Source: Streptomyces xylophagus (GTDB lineage Bacteria > Actinomycetota > Actinomycetes > Streptomycetales > Streptomycetaceae). From it: a stretch of 64,000 nt of DNA. The notes under the pieces are model-generated. The model worked only from the letters and a program-made list of their open reading frames with translations. It made no database searches and had not been told where the DNA came from. Location of the stretch: contig NZ_JNWO01000001.1 in assembly GCF_000716435.1 (NCBI RefSeq), positions 186,001 to 250,000 of the forward strand, read 5' to 3'. This document shows, piece after piece, positions 36,015 to 44,172 of this stretch (its first letter is position 1; each line of letters begins with the position of its first letter). Position numbers and translations under genes: made by a program.

Positions 36015-37594
36015 GGTGCCAGCCACGCGTTCTTCAGGTTGAGGCGGGTCGCCGTGGCGTCCGGCTGGTAGCCGTGCACCTTGTCGCTCCACGCCTCGCC
36101 CCGCACGGCCTTGGCGTACGGCACCAGCAGGTAGGCCTCGTCGGCGATGTACTGGGCGAGCTGGTGGTAGAGCGTGACCCGCTTGGCGTTGTCCTGCTCG
36201 CTCTTCGCGGCGGCCATCAGGTCCCACAGGTGCTGGTCCTTGACCTTGGTCGCCGGGCTGCCCTTGGCGAACCACAAGTCGAGGTACTGACTCGGGTCGG
36301 CGTTCAGGACGCTGGTCAGCATGATCATGTCGGTGTAGTCGCCGCCCAGCACCTTCGGCACGACACTCGCGAACGGCACGAGCTTGAGGTTGAGGGTGAT
36401 GCCGACCTTGGACAGCTGCGCCTTCATCAGCTCCAGGGCGGAGATGTCGGGGCCGTAGGCGGAATCGCTCGGGGCGGTCAGTTCGATGCTGACCGTGCTC
36501 CTGCCCGCGGCCTTGAGCAGCGCCTTGGCCTTCGCCTGGTTCTGCGTGTACATCGGGTCGGCGGTGGTGGGTGTGGTGCCGTACGGGTCCTGCGGCGGGA
36601 TGACGTAGCCGAAGGACGCGGAGCCGCTGCCCAGCGTCTTGATCAGGGTCTTGCGGTCGATGGCGAGGTTGAACGCCTGCCGGACCCGCTTGTCGGCGAG
36701 CGGTCCGCTCAGGGTGTTCATGTTGAGCCAGACGCTGGAGACGAGGGGCCCGTTCGCCTCGGTGACACCGCTCGTGGTCTTGACGTCGCTCACCATGCGC
36801 AGATCGCGGAACGACAGCAGCTGCACCGAGTTGGACCGCAGCGAGGCCACCCGCGAGGTCTCGTCGGGGATGAGCCGGTAGATCACAGTGTCGAGGTACG
36901 GCTTCGGCTTCTCCCAGTAGCCCTTGTAGCCGGAGAGCGTGATGGAGATGCCCTTCGACCACTTCTTCAGGGCGAAGGGGCCGGTGCCGTTCTCCGTCTG
37001 CTTGAGCTCGTTCCCGGTGCGGGACGTCGTCCACTTCTTGCTCATGATGGCGCCGCTCCACGGGCGGGCCAGGAAGTTGTAGAGCGACGGCTGCGGGGTG
37101 CTGAGCTTGATCTCCACGGTGCTCGCGTCCACGGCCGTCACCGTTTTTATCTTGTACTGCTGGGTGTACGGCGACTTGATCGCGGGATCCATCAGCCGCT
37201 CCAGGCTGAAGATCACGTCGTCGGTGGTGAGCTTGGTGCCGTCGTGGAAGGTGACGCCGTCGCGGAGTGTGAAGCGGTAGGTGGTGGAGTCGACCTGCTG
37301 GTAGCTCTTGGCCAGGCCGGGCTTGATCTGGCCCTTGCTGTCCAGGCTCAGCAGGCCCTCGTAGAACTGGGCGACGATCTGCTGGTCGAAGTACGCCTGG
37401 GCCACCTGCGGGTCGAAGCCGACCGTGGGCTCCCCGTCGAGCCCGATGGTGAGGGTTCCCCCGCTGACCGGCTTCCCGGAGGTCCTGGAGGCCGTGGTGG
37501 CCGTACCGCCGCAGGCCGCCAGCATCAGACCGGCCAGCGTGCTGCCGCCGAGTGCCAGCGCGTTTCTGCGCGTGAAGGTGTGATTCGTCATCAT
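36011..37594 (-). CDS. Family 5 solute-binding lipoprotein
   Basis: A 527-aa extracellular binding protein of the oligopeptide/dipeptide/nickel (family 5) type. It has a Tat-like signal (TRRNALALGG) and lipobox LAAC with lipidated Cys28, then the family core (GLLSLDSKGQIKPGLAKSY, FTLRDGVTFHDGTKLTTDDV). Such proteins also bind amides, opines and glycosides, so the ligand need not be a peptide. It is third in the operon after the two permeases, with 54 nt between dppC and this gene. The ATG at 37591 is a possible start one codon later. Confidence 0.93.
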   Translation of the reverse strand: MMTNHTFTRRNALALGGSTLAGLMLAACGGTATTASRTSGKPVSGGTLTIGLDGEPTVGFDPQVAQAYFDQQIVAQFYEGLLSLDSKGQIKPGLAKSYQQVDSTTYRFTLRDGVTFHDGTKLTTDDVIFSLERLMDPAIKSPYTQQYKIKTVTAVDASTVEIKLSTPQPSLYNFLARPWSGAIMSKKWTTSRTGNELKQTENGTGPFALKKWSKGISITLSGYKGYWEKPKPYLDTVIYRLIPDETSRVASLRSNSVQLLSFRDLRMVSDVKTTSGVTEANGPLVSSVWLNMNTLSGPLADKRVRQAFNLAIDRKTLIKTLGSGSASFGYVIPPQDPYGTTPTTADPMYTQNQAKAKALLKAAGRSTVSIELTAPSDSAYGPDISALELMKAQLSKVGITLNLKLVPFASVVPKVLGGDYTDMIMLTSVLNADPSQYLDLWFAKGSPATKVKDQHLWDLMAAAKSEQDNAKRVTLYHQLAQYIADEAYLLVPYAKAVRGEAWSDKVHGYQPDATATRLNLKNAWLAP

Positions 37595-37648
37595 GACCGC
37601 CTGTTTCTCAAGAACGTGAGGGTGAAGTGACGTGGTGCGGGCGCCCGT

Positions 37649-38527
37649 TCAGGGCGTACGGCGCTTGCCGCGCGGGTTGAGCTGTTCCTGCAGGCCGTCG
37701 GAGATCAGGCCGAAGGCCGCCGTGGCGACGGCGAGGGTGATGCCGGGGACGATCACCAGCAGCGGGTCGTCCTTCATGTAGCGCTGACCCTCGAAGATCA
37801 TCCGGCCCCAACTGGGCGTCGGCGGCTGGATGCCGAGGCCCAGATAGCTCAGGGACGCCTCGACCAGGACGCAGGTCGCCGCCGTGTTCGCGTACTGGAC
37901 GAGCGCGGAGGACAGCACGTTCGGCAGCACATGCCGAACGATGATCACCGGGGACCGTACGCCGGCGATGCGCGCAGCCGAGACGAAGTCGCGCTCGCGC
38001 ACGGTGAGCGCCGGAGCCCGCACGATCCGCGCGAAGTACGGCACGAAGATCAGGCCCATGCCCCCGATCAGGACCCACATGCCCGGGGTGAACACCGACA
38101 CCAGCACGAGTGCCAGCAGCACCGAGGGAATCGACATCGCCGTGTCCATCGCCGCCATCAGGACCGCGTCCAGCCGGCGGGCGTTGTAGCCGGCGACGAG
38201 CCCGATCGGGACCCCGATGAGCGCGGCCAGCGTGGTCGCCCCGAAGGCCACCAGCAGTGACTGCCGGGCCGCGCCGAACGTGCGGGTGAACAGGTCACGG
38301 CCGAGGTTGTCGGTGCCCAGCCAGTGGCTTCCCGACGGTCCGGTGAGCAGCGAGTCGCTGACGTCCGTCGCCGCGTAGCGGCCGAAGGCACCGATGAGCA
38401 GGGCCAGCGCGACCATCCCGCCGAGCACACAGACACCGGTGGTCAGGGTCGGGTTCCAGCCGAGGCGCGGCCTGCGCCGTCGCGCCGTGGTCACGGTGAC
38501 GGCGGGCGCGGTGGATTCAACCGTCAC
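37649..38527 (-). CDS. ABC permease, DppC-like
   Basis: A 292-aa inner-membrane permease of the DppC type. The OppC-like N-terminus has one TM (about 28–48), then a large loop (GTDNLGRDLFTRTFGAARQS) and five more TM helices. The EAA cytoplasmic motif is visible around ARIAGVRSPVIIVRHVLPN. The start is the GTG at 38527, overlapping the dppB stop by 11 nt. Forms the channel with the DppB-like protein. Confidence 0.92.
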   Translation of the reverse strand: MTVESTAPAVTVTTARRRRPRLGWNPTLTTGVCVLGGMVALALLIGAFGRYAATDVSDSLLTGPSGSHWLGTDNLGRDLFTRTFGAARQSLLVAFGATTLAALIGVPIGLVAGYNARRLDAVLMAAMDTAMSIPSVLLALVLVSVFTPGMWVLIGGMGLIFVPYFARIVRAPALTVRERDFVSAARIAGVRSPVIIVRHVLPNVLSSALVQYANTAATCVLVEASLSYLGLGIQPPTPSWGRMIFEGQRYMKDDPLLVIVPGITLAVATAAFGLISDGLQEQLNPRGKRRTP

Positions 38528-39479
38528 GGCGAGCTCCAGTCGTCCGGATGCGAGGGTCGATGAGGGGGTAGACCAGGTCGGTCACCAGGTTGATCAGCAC
38601 GTAGGAGGCGCCCAGCGCGAGGATCGCGCCCTGGATCACCGTGAAGTCGTGCTGCGTGATGGAGTTGACGATCAGCGAGCCGAGCCCGGGGAGCGCGAAG
38701 ACCTGCTCGATGATGACGGTGCCGCCGACCAGCACCCCGAGCTGGAGACCGCCCGCGGTGACCACCGGCACCAGCGCGTTGCGCAGCGCGTGCCGCAGCA
38801 TCAGCCGCCGTCGCCCCGCGCCCTTCGCCGCCGCCGTGCGCATGAAGTCCTGGCCCTCGACATCGAGGACGGCGGCCCGCATGTAGCGGCAGAGGGTCGC
38901 GCCGAACGGGATGCCCAGGGCGATGGCGGGCAGCAGCAGCACCTGGAGGTTGAGGAGCGGGTCCTGCGAGAACGGCACGAAGGAGAACAGCGGCCAGGCC
39001 GGTGCCAGCGTGCTCACCAGGAGGACCATGACCGTGCCGACCACGAACGGCGGGACGGCGAGCCCCATGAAGGCCGCGCTGTTGACCACCCGGTCCTTGG
39101 CGTGACCCTGGTGCATGGCCGACCAGATCCCCGCCGGAATGCCCCACAGGACCGCGACCACCGCCGCGTAGACGGCGAGTTCAAGGCTCACCGGAAGCCG
39201 GGTGGCGACCTGTGCGCCGACGCTCTGCCCGTCCAGCAGGGACGAGCCGAGGTCGCCCCGGACGGCGTGCCCGATCCAGCTCAGGTACTGCGACCACACG
39301 GGCTGGTCGAGCCCCAGCTGGTGGGTGATCTGGGCGCGCAGCTGAGGAGTCGAGTTCTCACCGGCGATCAGGGCCGCCGGATCACCGGGGACCAGATGCG
39401 CCAGGGCGAACACGATGGCGCTGAGACAGAGGACCACCGCGAGCGAGCGGACCAGACGGATCGACAGATAACGCAGCAC
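38517..39479 (-). CDS. ABC permease, DppB-like
   Basis: A 320-aa permease of the DppB type, with the N-terminal TM (VRSLAVVLCLSAIVFALAHL), the family loop VPGDPAALIAGENSTPQLRAQ, and the EAA-motif region TAAAKGAGRRRLMLRHALRN. Six TM segments can be counted. It starts 13 nt after the amidohydrolase stop, so the transporter is probably co-transcribed with that enzyme. This links uptake directly to hydrolysis of the substrate. Confidence 0.92.
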   Translation of the reverse strand: MLRYLSIRLVRSLAVVLCLSAIVFALAHLVPGDPAALIAGENSTPQLRAQITHQLGLDQPVWSQYLSWIGHAVRGDLGSSLLDGQSVGAQVATRLPVSLELAVYAAVVAVLWGIPAGIWSAMHQGHAKDRVVNSAAFMGLAVPPFVVGTVMVLLVSTLAPAWPLFSFVPFSQDPLLNLQVLLLPAIALGIPFGATLCRYMRAAVLDVEGQDFMRTAAAKGAGRRRLMLRHALRNALVPVVTAGGLQLGVLVGGTVIIEQVFALPGLGSLIVNSITQHDFTVIQGAILALGASYVLINLVTDLVYPLIDPRIRTTGARRDG

Positions 39480-39492
39480 TGGATCTCTCCCC

Positions 39493-40827
39493 TTATATCG
39501 CGGCGGCCTGCGCCGACGCCCGGGGCGTCGTACGGGCCGGGTCGGAGGGACGGCGTCGCGCGGCCAGCGCGCCGGGGACGGACTCGGCCGCGTTCGGGTC
39601 CGTCACGCGCCCCTCGCGGAACACCGCGCGCAGGCGGCGCCGGTCGGCGAGCACACTCAGATCCGCGAGCGGGTCACCGTCGACCAGCAGCAGGTCCGCC
39701 CACATGCCGGGGGCGACCGTCCCCGTCCTGGCACCGATGCCGAGGGCGTCCGCGGCGGCCGAGGTCGCCGCGACCAGAACCTCCGCGGGCGACATGCCGA
39801 TCTGCTCGTGCAGCAGCTCCAGTTCGCGGGCGTGGTTCCCGAACCGCATCGTGTTGGAGGAGTCACTGCCCGCGATGATCCGCACTCCCGCCCGGTAGGC
39901 CCGCCGTACGGAGGTGAGCCGGCGCTCGCGGAGCTGCTCCGCCTTGTCGAGCTGCTCGGTCACCAGGCCGCGCATGCTCCCGTGCTCCGTCATGAACTCG
40001 CTGATCGAGAGGGTCGGGCACAGGAACGTGCCCTGCCCGAGCATCAGCTCGACGAGGTCCTCGTCGAGGTCGGAGCCGTGCTCCAGCGTGTCCACCCCGG
40101 CGACGAGCGCCGCCGTGATCCCGGCCCGGGTGTGCGCGTGAGCCGCGACCCGCAGGTCCAGCGCGTGTGCCTCGTCGACGATCGCCTCGATCTCGGCGTC
40201 CGTGTAGTTGCGCCACTCGGTCTTGTCGCCGAGGGAGAGCGTGCCGCCGCTCGTACAGATCTTGATCAGGTCCACGCCCATGCGGGCGTACTGCCGCACC
40301 CGCTTGCGGCACTCGTCGACGCCGTCGGCCGGCGGCCACATCCGCTTCTCGTCGAGCGTCGCCGGACAGAACATGTCGCCGTGCCCCGCCGTCATCCCCA
40401 CGAGCCCGGAGGCCACCACCCGCGCCCCGTCCAGGACGTGCTCGTCCATGACGTGCTTGACGGCCACCTCGGGCAGCGAGCCCGCCGTGTCCCGGACCGT
40501 GGTGAAACCGGACCGCAGCGCCTCACGGGCGTTGGCCGCCGCATGCAGGGTCTGCTCCTCGGCCGACGTCAGCATGTTCCACAGCTGCACGTCCTGCGGC
40601 CGGGTGCCCGCGTTGGACCGCAGGTGCACATGGCAGTCGATGAGACCGGGCAGCAGGGTCATCCCCCGCAGGTCGTACACCTTGTCCGACGGGGTCGTCG
40701 CCACCGTGTCCGCGTCGCCCACCTCGGCGATCACGGAACCGTCGATCACCACGGTCGCGTTCGTCCGTGCGGCACCTCCGGTGCCGTCGACCAACGTCAT
40801 TCCGGCCAGGACCGTTCGCTCCGTCAT
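39493..40827 (-). CDS. Metal-dependent amidohydrolase, paralog of 29033
   Basis: A 444-aa amidohydrolase with the full set of metal ligands: HVH in LPGLIDCHVHL (near 61), Lys in DLIKICTSGG (near 185), His in VAAHAHTRAG and LEHGSDLD, and Asp in IAGSDSSNT (near 300). Motif order and spacing are those of the paralog at 29033. The C-terminus has an extra Arg/Pro/Ala-rich tail. The ATG at 40827 is set by alignment with the family; GGAG lies 13 nt upstream and a five-codon frame (VNTVL) overlaps the start, so its translation may be coupled. It heads the operon with the oligopeptide-type importer, which suggests the imported compound is an amide or peptide-like conjugate. Confidence 0.88.
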   Translation of the reverse strand: MTERTVLAGMTLVDGTGGAARTNATVVIDGSVIAEVGDADTVATTPSDKVYDLRGMTLLPGLIDCHVHLRSNAGTRPQDVQLWNMLTSAEEQTLHAAANAREALRSGFTTVRDTAGSLPEVAVKHVMDEHVLDGARVVASGLVGMTAGHGDMFCPATLDEKRMWPPADGVDECRKRVRQYARMGVDLIKICTSGGTLSLGDKTEWRNYTDAEIEAIVDEAHALDLRVAAHAHTRAGITAALVAGVDTLEHGSDLDEDLVELMLGQGTFLCPTLSISEFMTEHGSMRGLVTEQLDKAEQLRERRLTSVRRAYRAGVRIIAGSDSSNTMRFGNHARELELLHEQIGMSPAEVLVAATSAAADALGIGARTGTVAPGMWADLLLVDGDPLADLSVLADRRRLRAVFREGRVTDPNAAESVPGALAARRRPSDPARTTPRASAQAAAI

Positions 40828-40882
40828 AGGACCGTGTTCACTCCTCTCCGCTGGAACTGGTAAGGAGGAGTGTGAGCGGGCG

Positions 40883-40984
40883 ATGATTGGCCTGTGTTGC
40901 GGTGCAGCTTTCGCTTGGAATTCCCTCGGGGCGCGCAGGATTGCGCCACCCCTGGAAGTGCAGATTTGCGCCACTCGCCGTAGA
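40883..40984 (+). pseudogene. Relic of an AsnC-regulator gene 5' end
   Basis: Nucleotides 40901–40970 match 30421–30490, inside the start of the AsnC gene, at 49 of 70 ungapped positions, including the exact blocks GGTGCAGCTT and GCGCGCAGGA. The region reads on in the same frame from an ATG at 40883 and keeps GAA...ARR..P..E.Q of the protein, then runs into the convergent ferredoxin gene. The flank TCACTCCTC also recurs (40838 and 30326) at a matching distance from the amidohydrolase starts. It looks like a truncated copy of a divergent amidohydrolase/AsnC pair. It could instead be a conserved binding region. Confidence 0.55.
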
Positions 40985-41305
40985 TCACAGGGAACTCACG
41001 AACGCCGTGTCGGCCCCCACCGGCCCCAGGGCGGTCGCCCCGCCAGGGGTGCCGAGAGGGGTCGTACGGCCGGAAAGCGGCTCCTCGAAGAAGCGGCGGT
41101 TGTCGGCGCGGAACTCCGGGTCGGCGAGCCGGTCGACGGTGATCGCCTGCTCGGGGCAGGCCGTCTCGCAGGCACCGCAGTCGATGCACTCCACGGGGTT
41201 GATGTAGAGCTTGCGCTCGCCCTCGTAGATGCAGTCGACCGGGCACTCCTCCATGCAGGACCGGTCCATGATGTCGACGCAGGCCGATCCGATGACGTAG
41301 GCCAT
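40985..41305 (-). CDS. fdxA: 7Fe-type ferredoxin (FdxA-like)
   Basis: A 106-aa ferredoxin with the spacing of [3Fe-4S][4Fe-4S] FdxA proteins: C9, C17, C21 and C25 in the first set, and C40, C43, C46 and C50 in IDCGACETACPEQ. A conserved helical tail (DNRRFFEEPLSGR) follows. The ATG at 41305 has AAGGAG at 7 nt. One nucleotide separates it from the stop of the reductase gene upstream, so the pair forms an NADPH-to-ferredoxin electron chain. Likely acceptors are the Rieske oxygenase at 47457 or the P450 at 26431. Confidence 0.93.
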   Translation of the reverse strand: MAYVIGSACVDIMDRSCMEECPVDCIYEGERKLYINPVECIDCGACETACPEQAITVDRLADPEFRADNRRFFEEPLSGRTTPLGTPGGATALGPVGADTAFVSSL

Positions 41306-41306
41306 G

Positions 41307-42320
41307 TCAGTTCTCCTTCTCGGTGGAATGCCCGGGGAACAGTGCCGCCTCGGGGTCGATGACGGTGGCCGCGTTGTTCACGGCGGTGGCGGCCTCGCCG
41401 AAACCGACGGAGATCAGCCGCACCTTGCCCGGGTAGTCGGTGATGTCGCCGGCCGCGAACACTCGGGGCAGATTGGTGGCCATCCGGGTGTCGACGGCGA
41501 TCCGGCGCGCCTGGAGTTCCAGTCCCCAGGTCTGGAGCGGCCCGAGATCGGCCATGAATCCGAGCGCGGCGACGACGGTACGGGCGGGCAGCTGTCGGAC
41601 GGTCTTCTCGACCCGGTGCCGGACCTCGACCCGCTCGACTCCCAAGTCGCCGTGCAGCGCGCTCACTTCGGAGTCGGTGATGATCTCGATGCCGAGGGCG
41701 CGCACCTTCTCCACGCTCGCCGCGTGCGCCCGGAACCGCGCACTGCGATGGACGAGCGTGACGGACCGGGCGATCGGGGCGAGCAGCGCCGCCCAGTCGA
41801 AGGCGCTGTCCCCACCGCCGACGACCACCACGTCGTGACCGGTGTGGGCGGCCCGATCGGGTACGAAGTACACCTGCCCGCGCCCGAGATACCCCTCGCC
41901 CGCCGGAAGCGGCCTGGGCGTGAACGTCCCCACCCCACCGGTGATCACAACTGCCCCCGCCCGTACGACAGTTCCGCCGTCGGTGCGGACCTCGGGTCGA
42001 AGGTCGGGCCCGTGGGCCAGGTCGACCGCCCGCTCACCGAGGAGGTATTGGACGTCGTACGGCGCGGCCTGCGCGACCAGGCTGTCGACGAGGTCGCGAC
42101 CGCGCACCGACGGGAATCCGGCGATGTCGAAGATGGGCTTCTCCGGGTACATCGCGCTGATCTGGCCGCCGCACTGCGGGAGTACGTCCATGACGGTGAC
42201 GCGCAGTCCGCGGAAGCCGGCGTAGTAGGCGCCGTAGAGGCCGGACGGGCCGGCGCCGATGATCAGGATGTCGGTCTCGATCACCGGCGACTCGACCGGA
42301 TCGTCAATGTGAACGCTCAT
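41307..42320 (-). CDS. Ferredoxin–NADP reductase, thioredoxin-reductase-like
   Basis: A 337-aa two-domain flavoprotein with the FAD motif GAGPSGLYGAYYA (near 23), the NADP motif VVGGGDSAFDW (near 165), and the second FAD site VFAAGDITDYPGKVRL near the C-terminus. The CxxC of thioredoxin reductases is absent, and the sequence fits the type 2 ferredoxin–NADP reductase group. The ATG at 42320 has AGGAG-like bases upstream, and the shared catabolic promoter element lies 28–56 nt before it. It makes a complete redox chain with the ferredoxin downstream and is thus the probable reductase of the Rieske oxygenase. Confidence 0.9.
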   Translation of the reverse strand: MSVHIDDPVESPVIETDILIIGAGPSGLYGAYYAGFRGLRVTVMDVLPQCGGQISAMYPEKPIFDIAGFPSVRGRDLVDSLVAQAAPYDVQYLLGERAVDLAHGPDLRPEVRTDGGTVVRAGAVVITGGVGTFTPRPLPAGEGYLGRGQVYFVPDRAAHTGHDVVVVGGGDSAFDWAALLAPIARSVTLVHRSARFRAHAASVEKVRALGIEIITDSEVSALHGDLGVERVEVRHRVEKTVRQLPARTVVAALGFMADLGPLQTWGLELQARRIAVDTRMATNLPRVFAAGDITDYPGKVRLISVGFGEAATAVNNAATVIDPEAALFPGHSTEKEN

Positions 42321-42347
42321 GGTTCAGGAGCGTAGGAACGGGTGACT

Positions 42348-42376
42348 CCCCGCCCAATGGAACCGGTCCGGCTGAC
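42348..42376 (-). promoter_or_regulatory. Shared catabolic promoter element, copy 2
   Basis: Read on the minus strand: GTCAGCCGGACCGGTTCCAT followed by TGGGCGGGG. With one or two single-base gaps it keeps TCAGC, GGACCG, TTCC and TTGGGCGGGG of copy 4. It ends 27 nt before the ferredoxin-reductase start codon. Confidence 0.6.
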
Positions 42377-42386
42377 GGGACGGCGG

Positions 42387-42779
42387 TCAGACGAGGGCGA
42401 GTTCGACGGTTCCCGTCACACACGGGGTGCCGTCGGCCTTGACGACGGCCACGTCCAGGGACACCCGGGCGCCCTCGACCTCCCGCACGGTCGCGGTCCA
42501 GGTGAGGGGTTCACCGGCCACGGCGGTCGTACGGTTGCGCCAACTCACCGTCTCCAGACGGGAGTCGGGCCCGGCCCACGCCAACGCGTAGCGGGTGAGG
42601 GTCTCGCCGTGCAGCGTGGACTGTACGACCACGTCCGGGAAGCCCTCCGAGGCCGCGAACTCGGCGTCGTAGTGGATGCGGTGGGAGTTCCACGACACGG
42701 CACTGAAGCGGAACAGCTGGACCGTGCTGTGCGTGTAGTGCTGCGCAGGGCAGACGTCACCGGCGACGGGCGGGTTCAT
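42387..42779 (-). CDS. HTD2/MaoC-like hydratase, short subunit
   Basis: A 130-aa single hot-dog subunit of the MaoC/HTD2 type. The catalytic region reads SWNSHRIHYDAEFAASEGFP. The His of the family motif is kept, but the usual Asp of GDxNPxH is Asn, as in hydroxyacyl-thioester dehydratase type 2 (HTD2) relatives. The ATG at 42779 overlaps the stop of the longer partner (ATGA), which shows that the two make a heteromeric enzyme. Substrate is likely an enoyl- or hydroxyacyl-CoA. A second copy of this pair is at 55437–56332. Confidence 0.82.
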   Translation of the reverse strand: MNPPVAGDVCPAQHYTHSTVQLFRFSAVSWNSHRIHYDAEFAASEGFPDVVVQSTLHGETLTRYALAWAGPDSRLETVSWRNRTTAVAGEPLTWTATVREVEGARVSLDVAVVKADGTPCVTGTVELALV

Positions 42780-43297
42780 GTGGCCCCAGGGGAGTCGATT
42801 GCTTCCCTCACTACGATTGTCTCGTCCACGGCCGTCAGTTCGGTGCCGTCCGCCGAGGTGAAGCGGGTGGTGAGGCCGAGCAGCACGAAGGCGCCGGAGC
42901 GGCCCTGTTTGCGCTCGGCGGAGACGACCGCGCGGGAGGCAGTGACACGGTCGCCCGCGACAGGAGCCCGGAGCAGACGTACGGTCTGGCCGCCGTGCAC
43001 CTGGCGGACGGGCAGACCCTCGGTGCACGGTGACTCGCGGGTGGCCAGTCCGTCCGGCCTCAACTCCCGTTCGGGCGGCCCGTCTTCCCAGCTCATGGTG
43101 GCCGCGAGGAAGAGGGCGGGGGCCTCGACCACCGCGCCCGCCGCTTCCTGCTTCCGGGCCCGCTCGATGTAGTCGGCGTCGTTCAGCGCGGCGGCGTACC
43201 GGCAGAAGTCCTTGACGGTGACCGTGCCGCAGTCCTCGTCCTCCCAGCGACCGACGAGACTCCGTGCCCGGGCGAGCACCTCGTCCAGGGCGTTCAC
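42776..43297 (-). CDS. MaoC N-terminal-type (FAS1-like) dehydratase subunit
   Basis: A 173-aa hot-dog protein of the MaoC_dehydratas_N/FAS1-like type. It starts with ALDEVLARARSLVGRWED, followed by a region for substrate binding (APALFLAATMSWEDGP) and VAGDRVTASRAVV. It lacks the catalytic dyad and partners the short subunit after it. The start is the GTG at 43297, overlapping the IclR stop (GTGA). The order IclR–long–short suggests regulator-led expression of a CoA-ester hydratase. Confidence 0.82.
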   Translation of the reverse strand: MNALDEVLARARSLVGRWEDEDCGTVTVKDFCRYAAALNDADYIERARKQEAAGAVVEAPALFLAATMSWEDGPPERELRPDGLATRESPCTEGLPVRQVHGGQTVRLLRAPVAGDRVTASRAVVSAERKQGRSGAFVLLGLTTRFTSADGTELTAVDETIVVREAIDSPGAT

Positions 43298-44115
43298 AGG
43301 GCCGACCGCAGCGCCCGGCCGATGCCCAGACCCGCGGTGCGCAGCGCGCTCGCGTGCGCGGCGGCGTCCACGCGATAGGTCGGGGCGGTGATCGAGAGGG
43401 CTCCGGCCAGGGTGTTCTGCCGGCCGAAGACGGGCACGGCCATGCTCATGTAGCCGAGTCTGACCTCCTCCGCCTCGGTCGCGATGCCCTCCTCGCGGAT
43501 GCGCTCCACCTGGCCGCGCAGCCGCCCGGGAGAGGTGATCGTGTGCCGGGTGAACGGTTTCAGCCCGTTCCTGACCACGTCGCCGAAGAGGGGGGCGGGG
43601 GAGAAGGCCAGGATCGCCTTGCCGGTGGCAGTGCAGTAGAGGGGGAGCCGCCCCGCCACCCGGGACTCCTCGCTCAGGCCCCGGTGCGGCAGGATCTTCT
43701 CCAAGTAGACGACGTCGAGGCCGTCGTGGATCGCGAAGTGGATGGTCTCCTGCGTGGCCAGCAGCAGATCCTCCATGTACGGCTGCGCCACCTCGCGCAG
43801 GATCCGCTGCCGGTGCACCCGCTGACCGATCTCGAACAGCCGCAGCCCGAGCCGGTAGTCGCACCCCGCCCGCTCCAACAGCCCCCAGACCACCAGCTCT
43901 TGGCAGAGCCGGTGCACGGTGGCCTTCGCAACTCCCGTACGACGCACGAGATCCGCGAGGGAGAGCGACTCGTCGTCGACGGTGAACGCCTCCAGGATGG
44001 GCCGCACCTTGCCGAGGACGGAGTTCATCGAGTCGGGCGACGCCGACGGGGCCGCACCGGTCACGGGAGGCGGGGGAGAGCAGGCCGCGGCGCGGGCGAT
44101 CGGGACGACGGTCAT
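43294..44115 (-). CDS. IclR-family transcriptional regulator
   Basis: A 273-aa IclR regulator with an N-terminal extension, a winged helix (about 40–95: LADLVRRTGVAKATVHRLCQELVVWG) and an effector domain (about 105–270: THFAIHDGLDVVYLEKI region, RLGYMSMAVPVFG). I start it at the ATG at 44115, with GAGG 8 nt upstream. It is first in an operon with the hydratase pair. Its position between the Rieske/LigB operon and the hydratases makes it the best candidate for the protein that binds the shared ~29-bp promoter element. Confidence 0.9.
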   Translation of the reverse strand: MTVVPIARAAACSPPPPVTGAAPSASPDSMNSVLGKVRPILEAFTVDDESLSLADLVRRTGVAKATVHRLCQELVVWGLLERAGCDYRLGLRLFEIGQRVHRQRILREVAQPYMEDLLLATQETIHFAIHDGLDVVYLEKILPHRGLSEESRVAGRLPLYCTATGKAILAFSPAPLFGDVVRNGLKPFTRHTITSPGRLRGQVERIREEGIATEAEEVRLGYMSMAVPVFGRQNTLAGALSITAPTYRVDAAAHASALRTAGLGIGRALRSAL

Positions 44116-44172
44116 GGCGGACACCTCACGATCAAGGATTACGGCGGGGATCCCAATATCGGTTGGCGGGTA

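Noticed and set aside
40883..41362. A functional gene continuing rightwards from the AsnC relic
   Set aside because: Beyond 40984 the frame is antisense to the ferredoxin gene and shows no regulator motifs.
44153..44166. CCAA-TATCGG-TTGG dyad upstream of the second IclR gene
   Set aside because: The arms are only 4 bp, too weak to call an operator.
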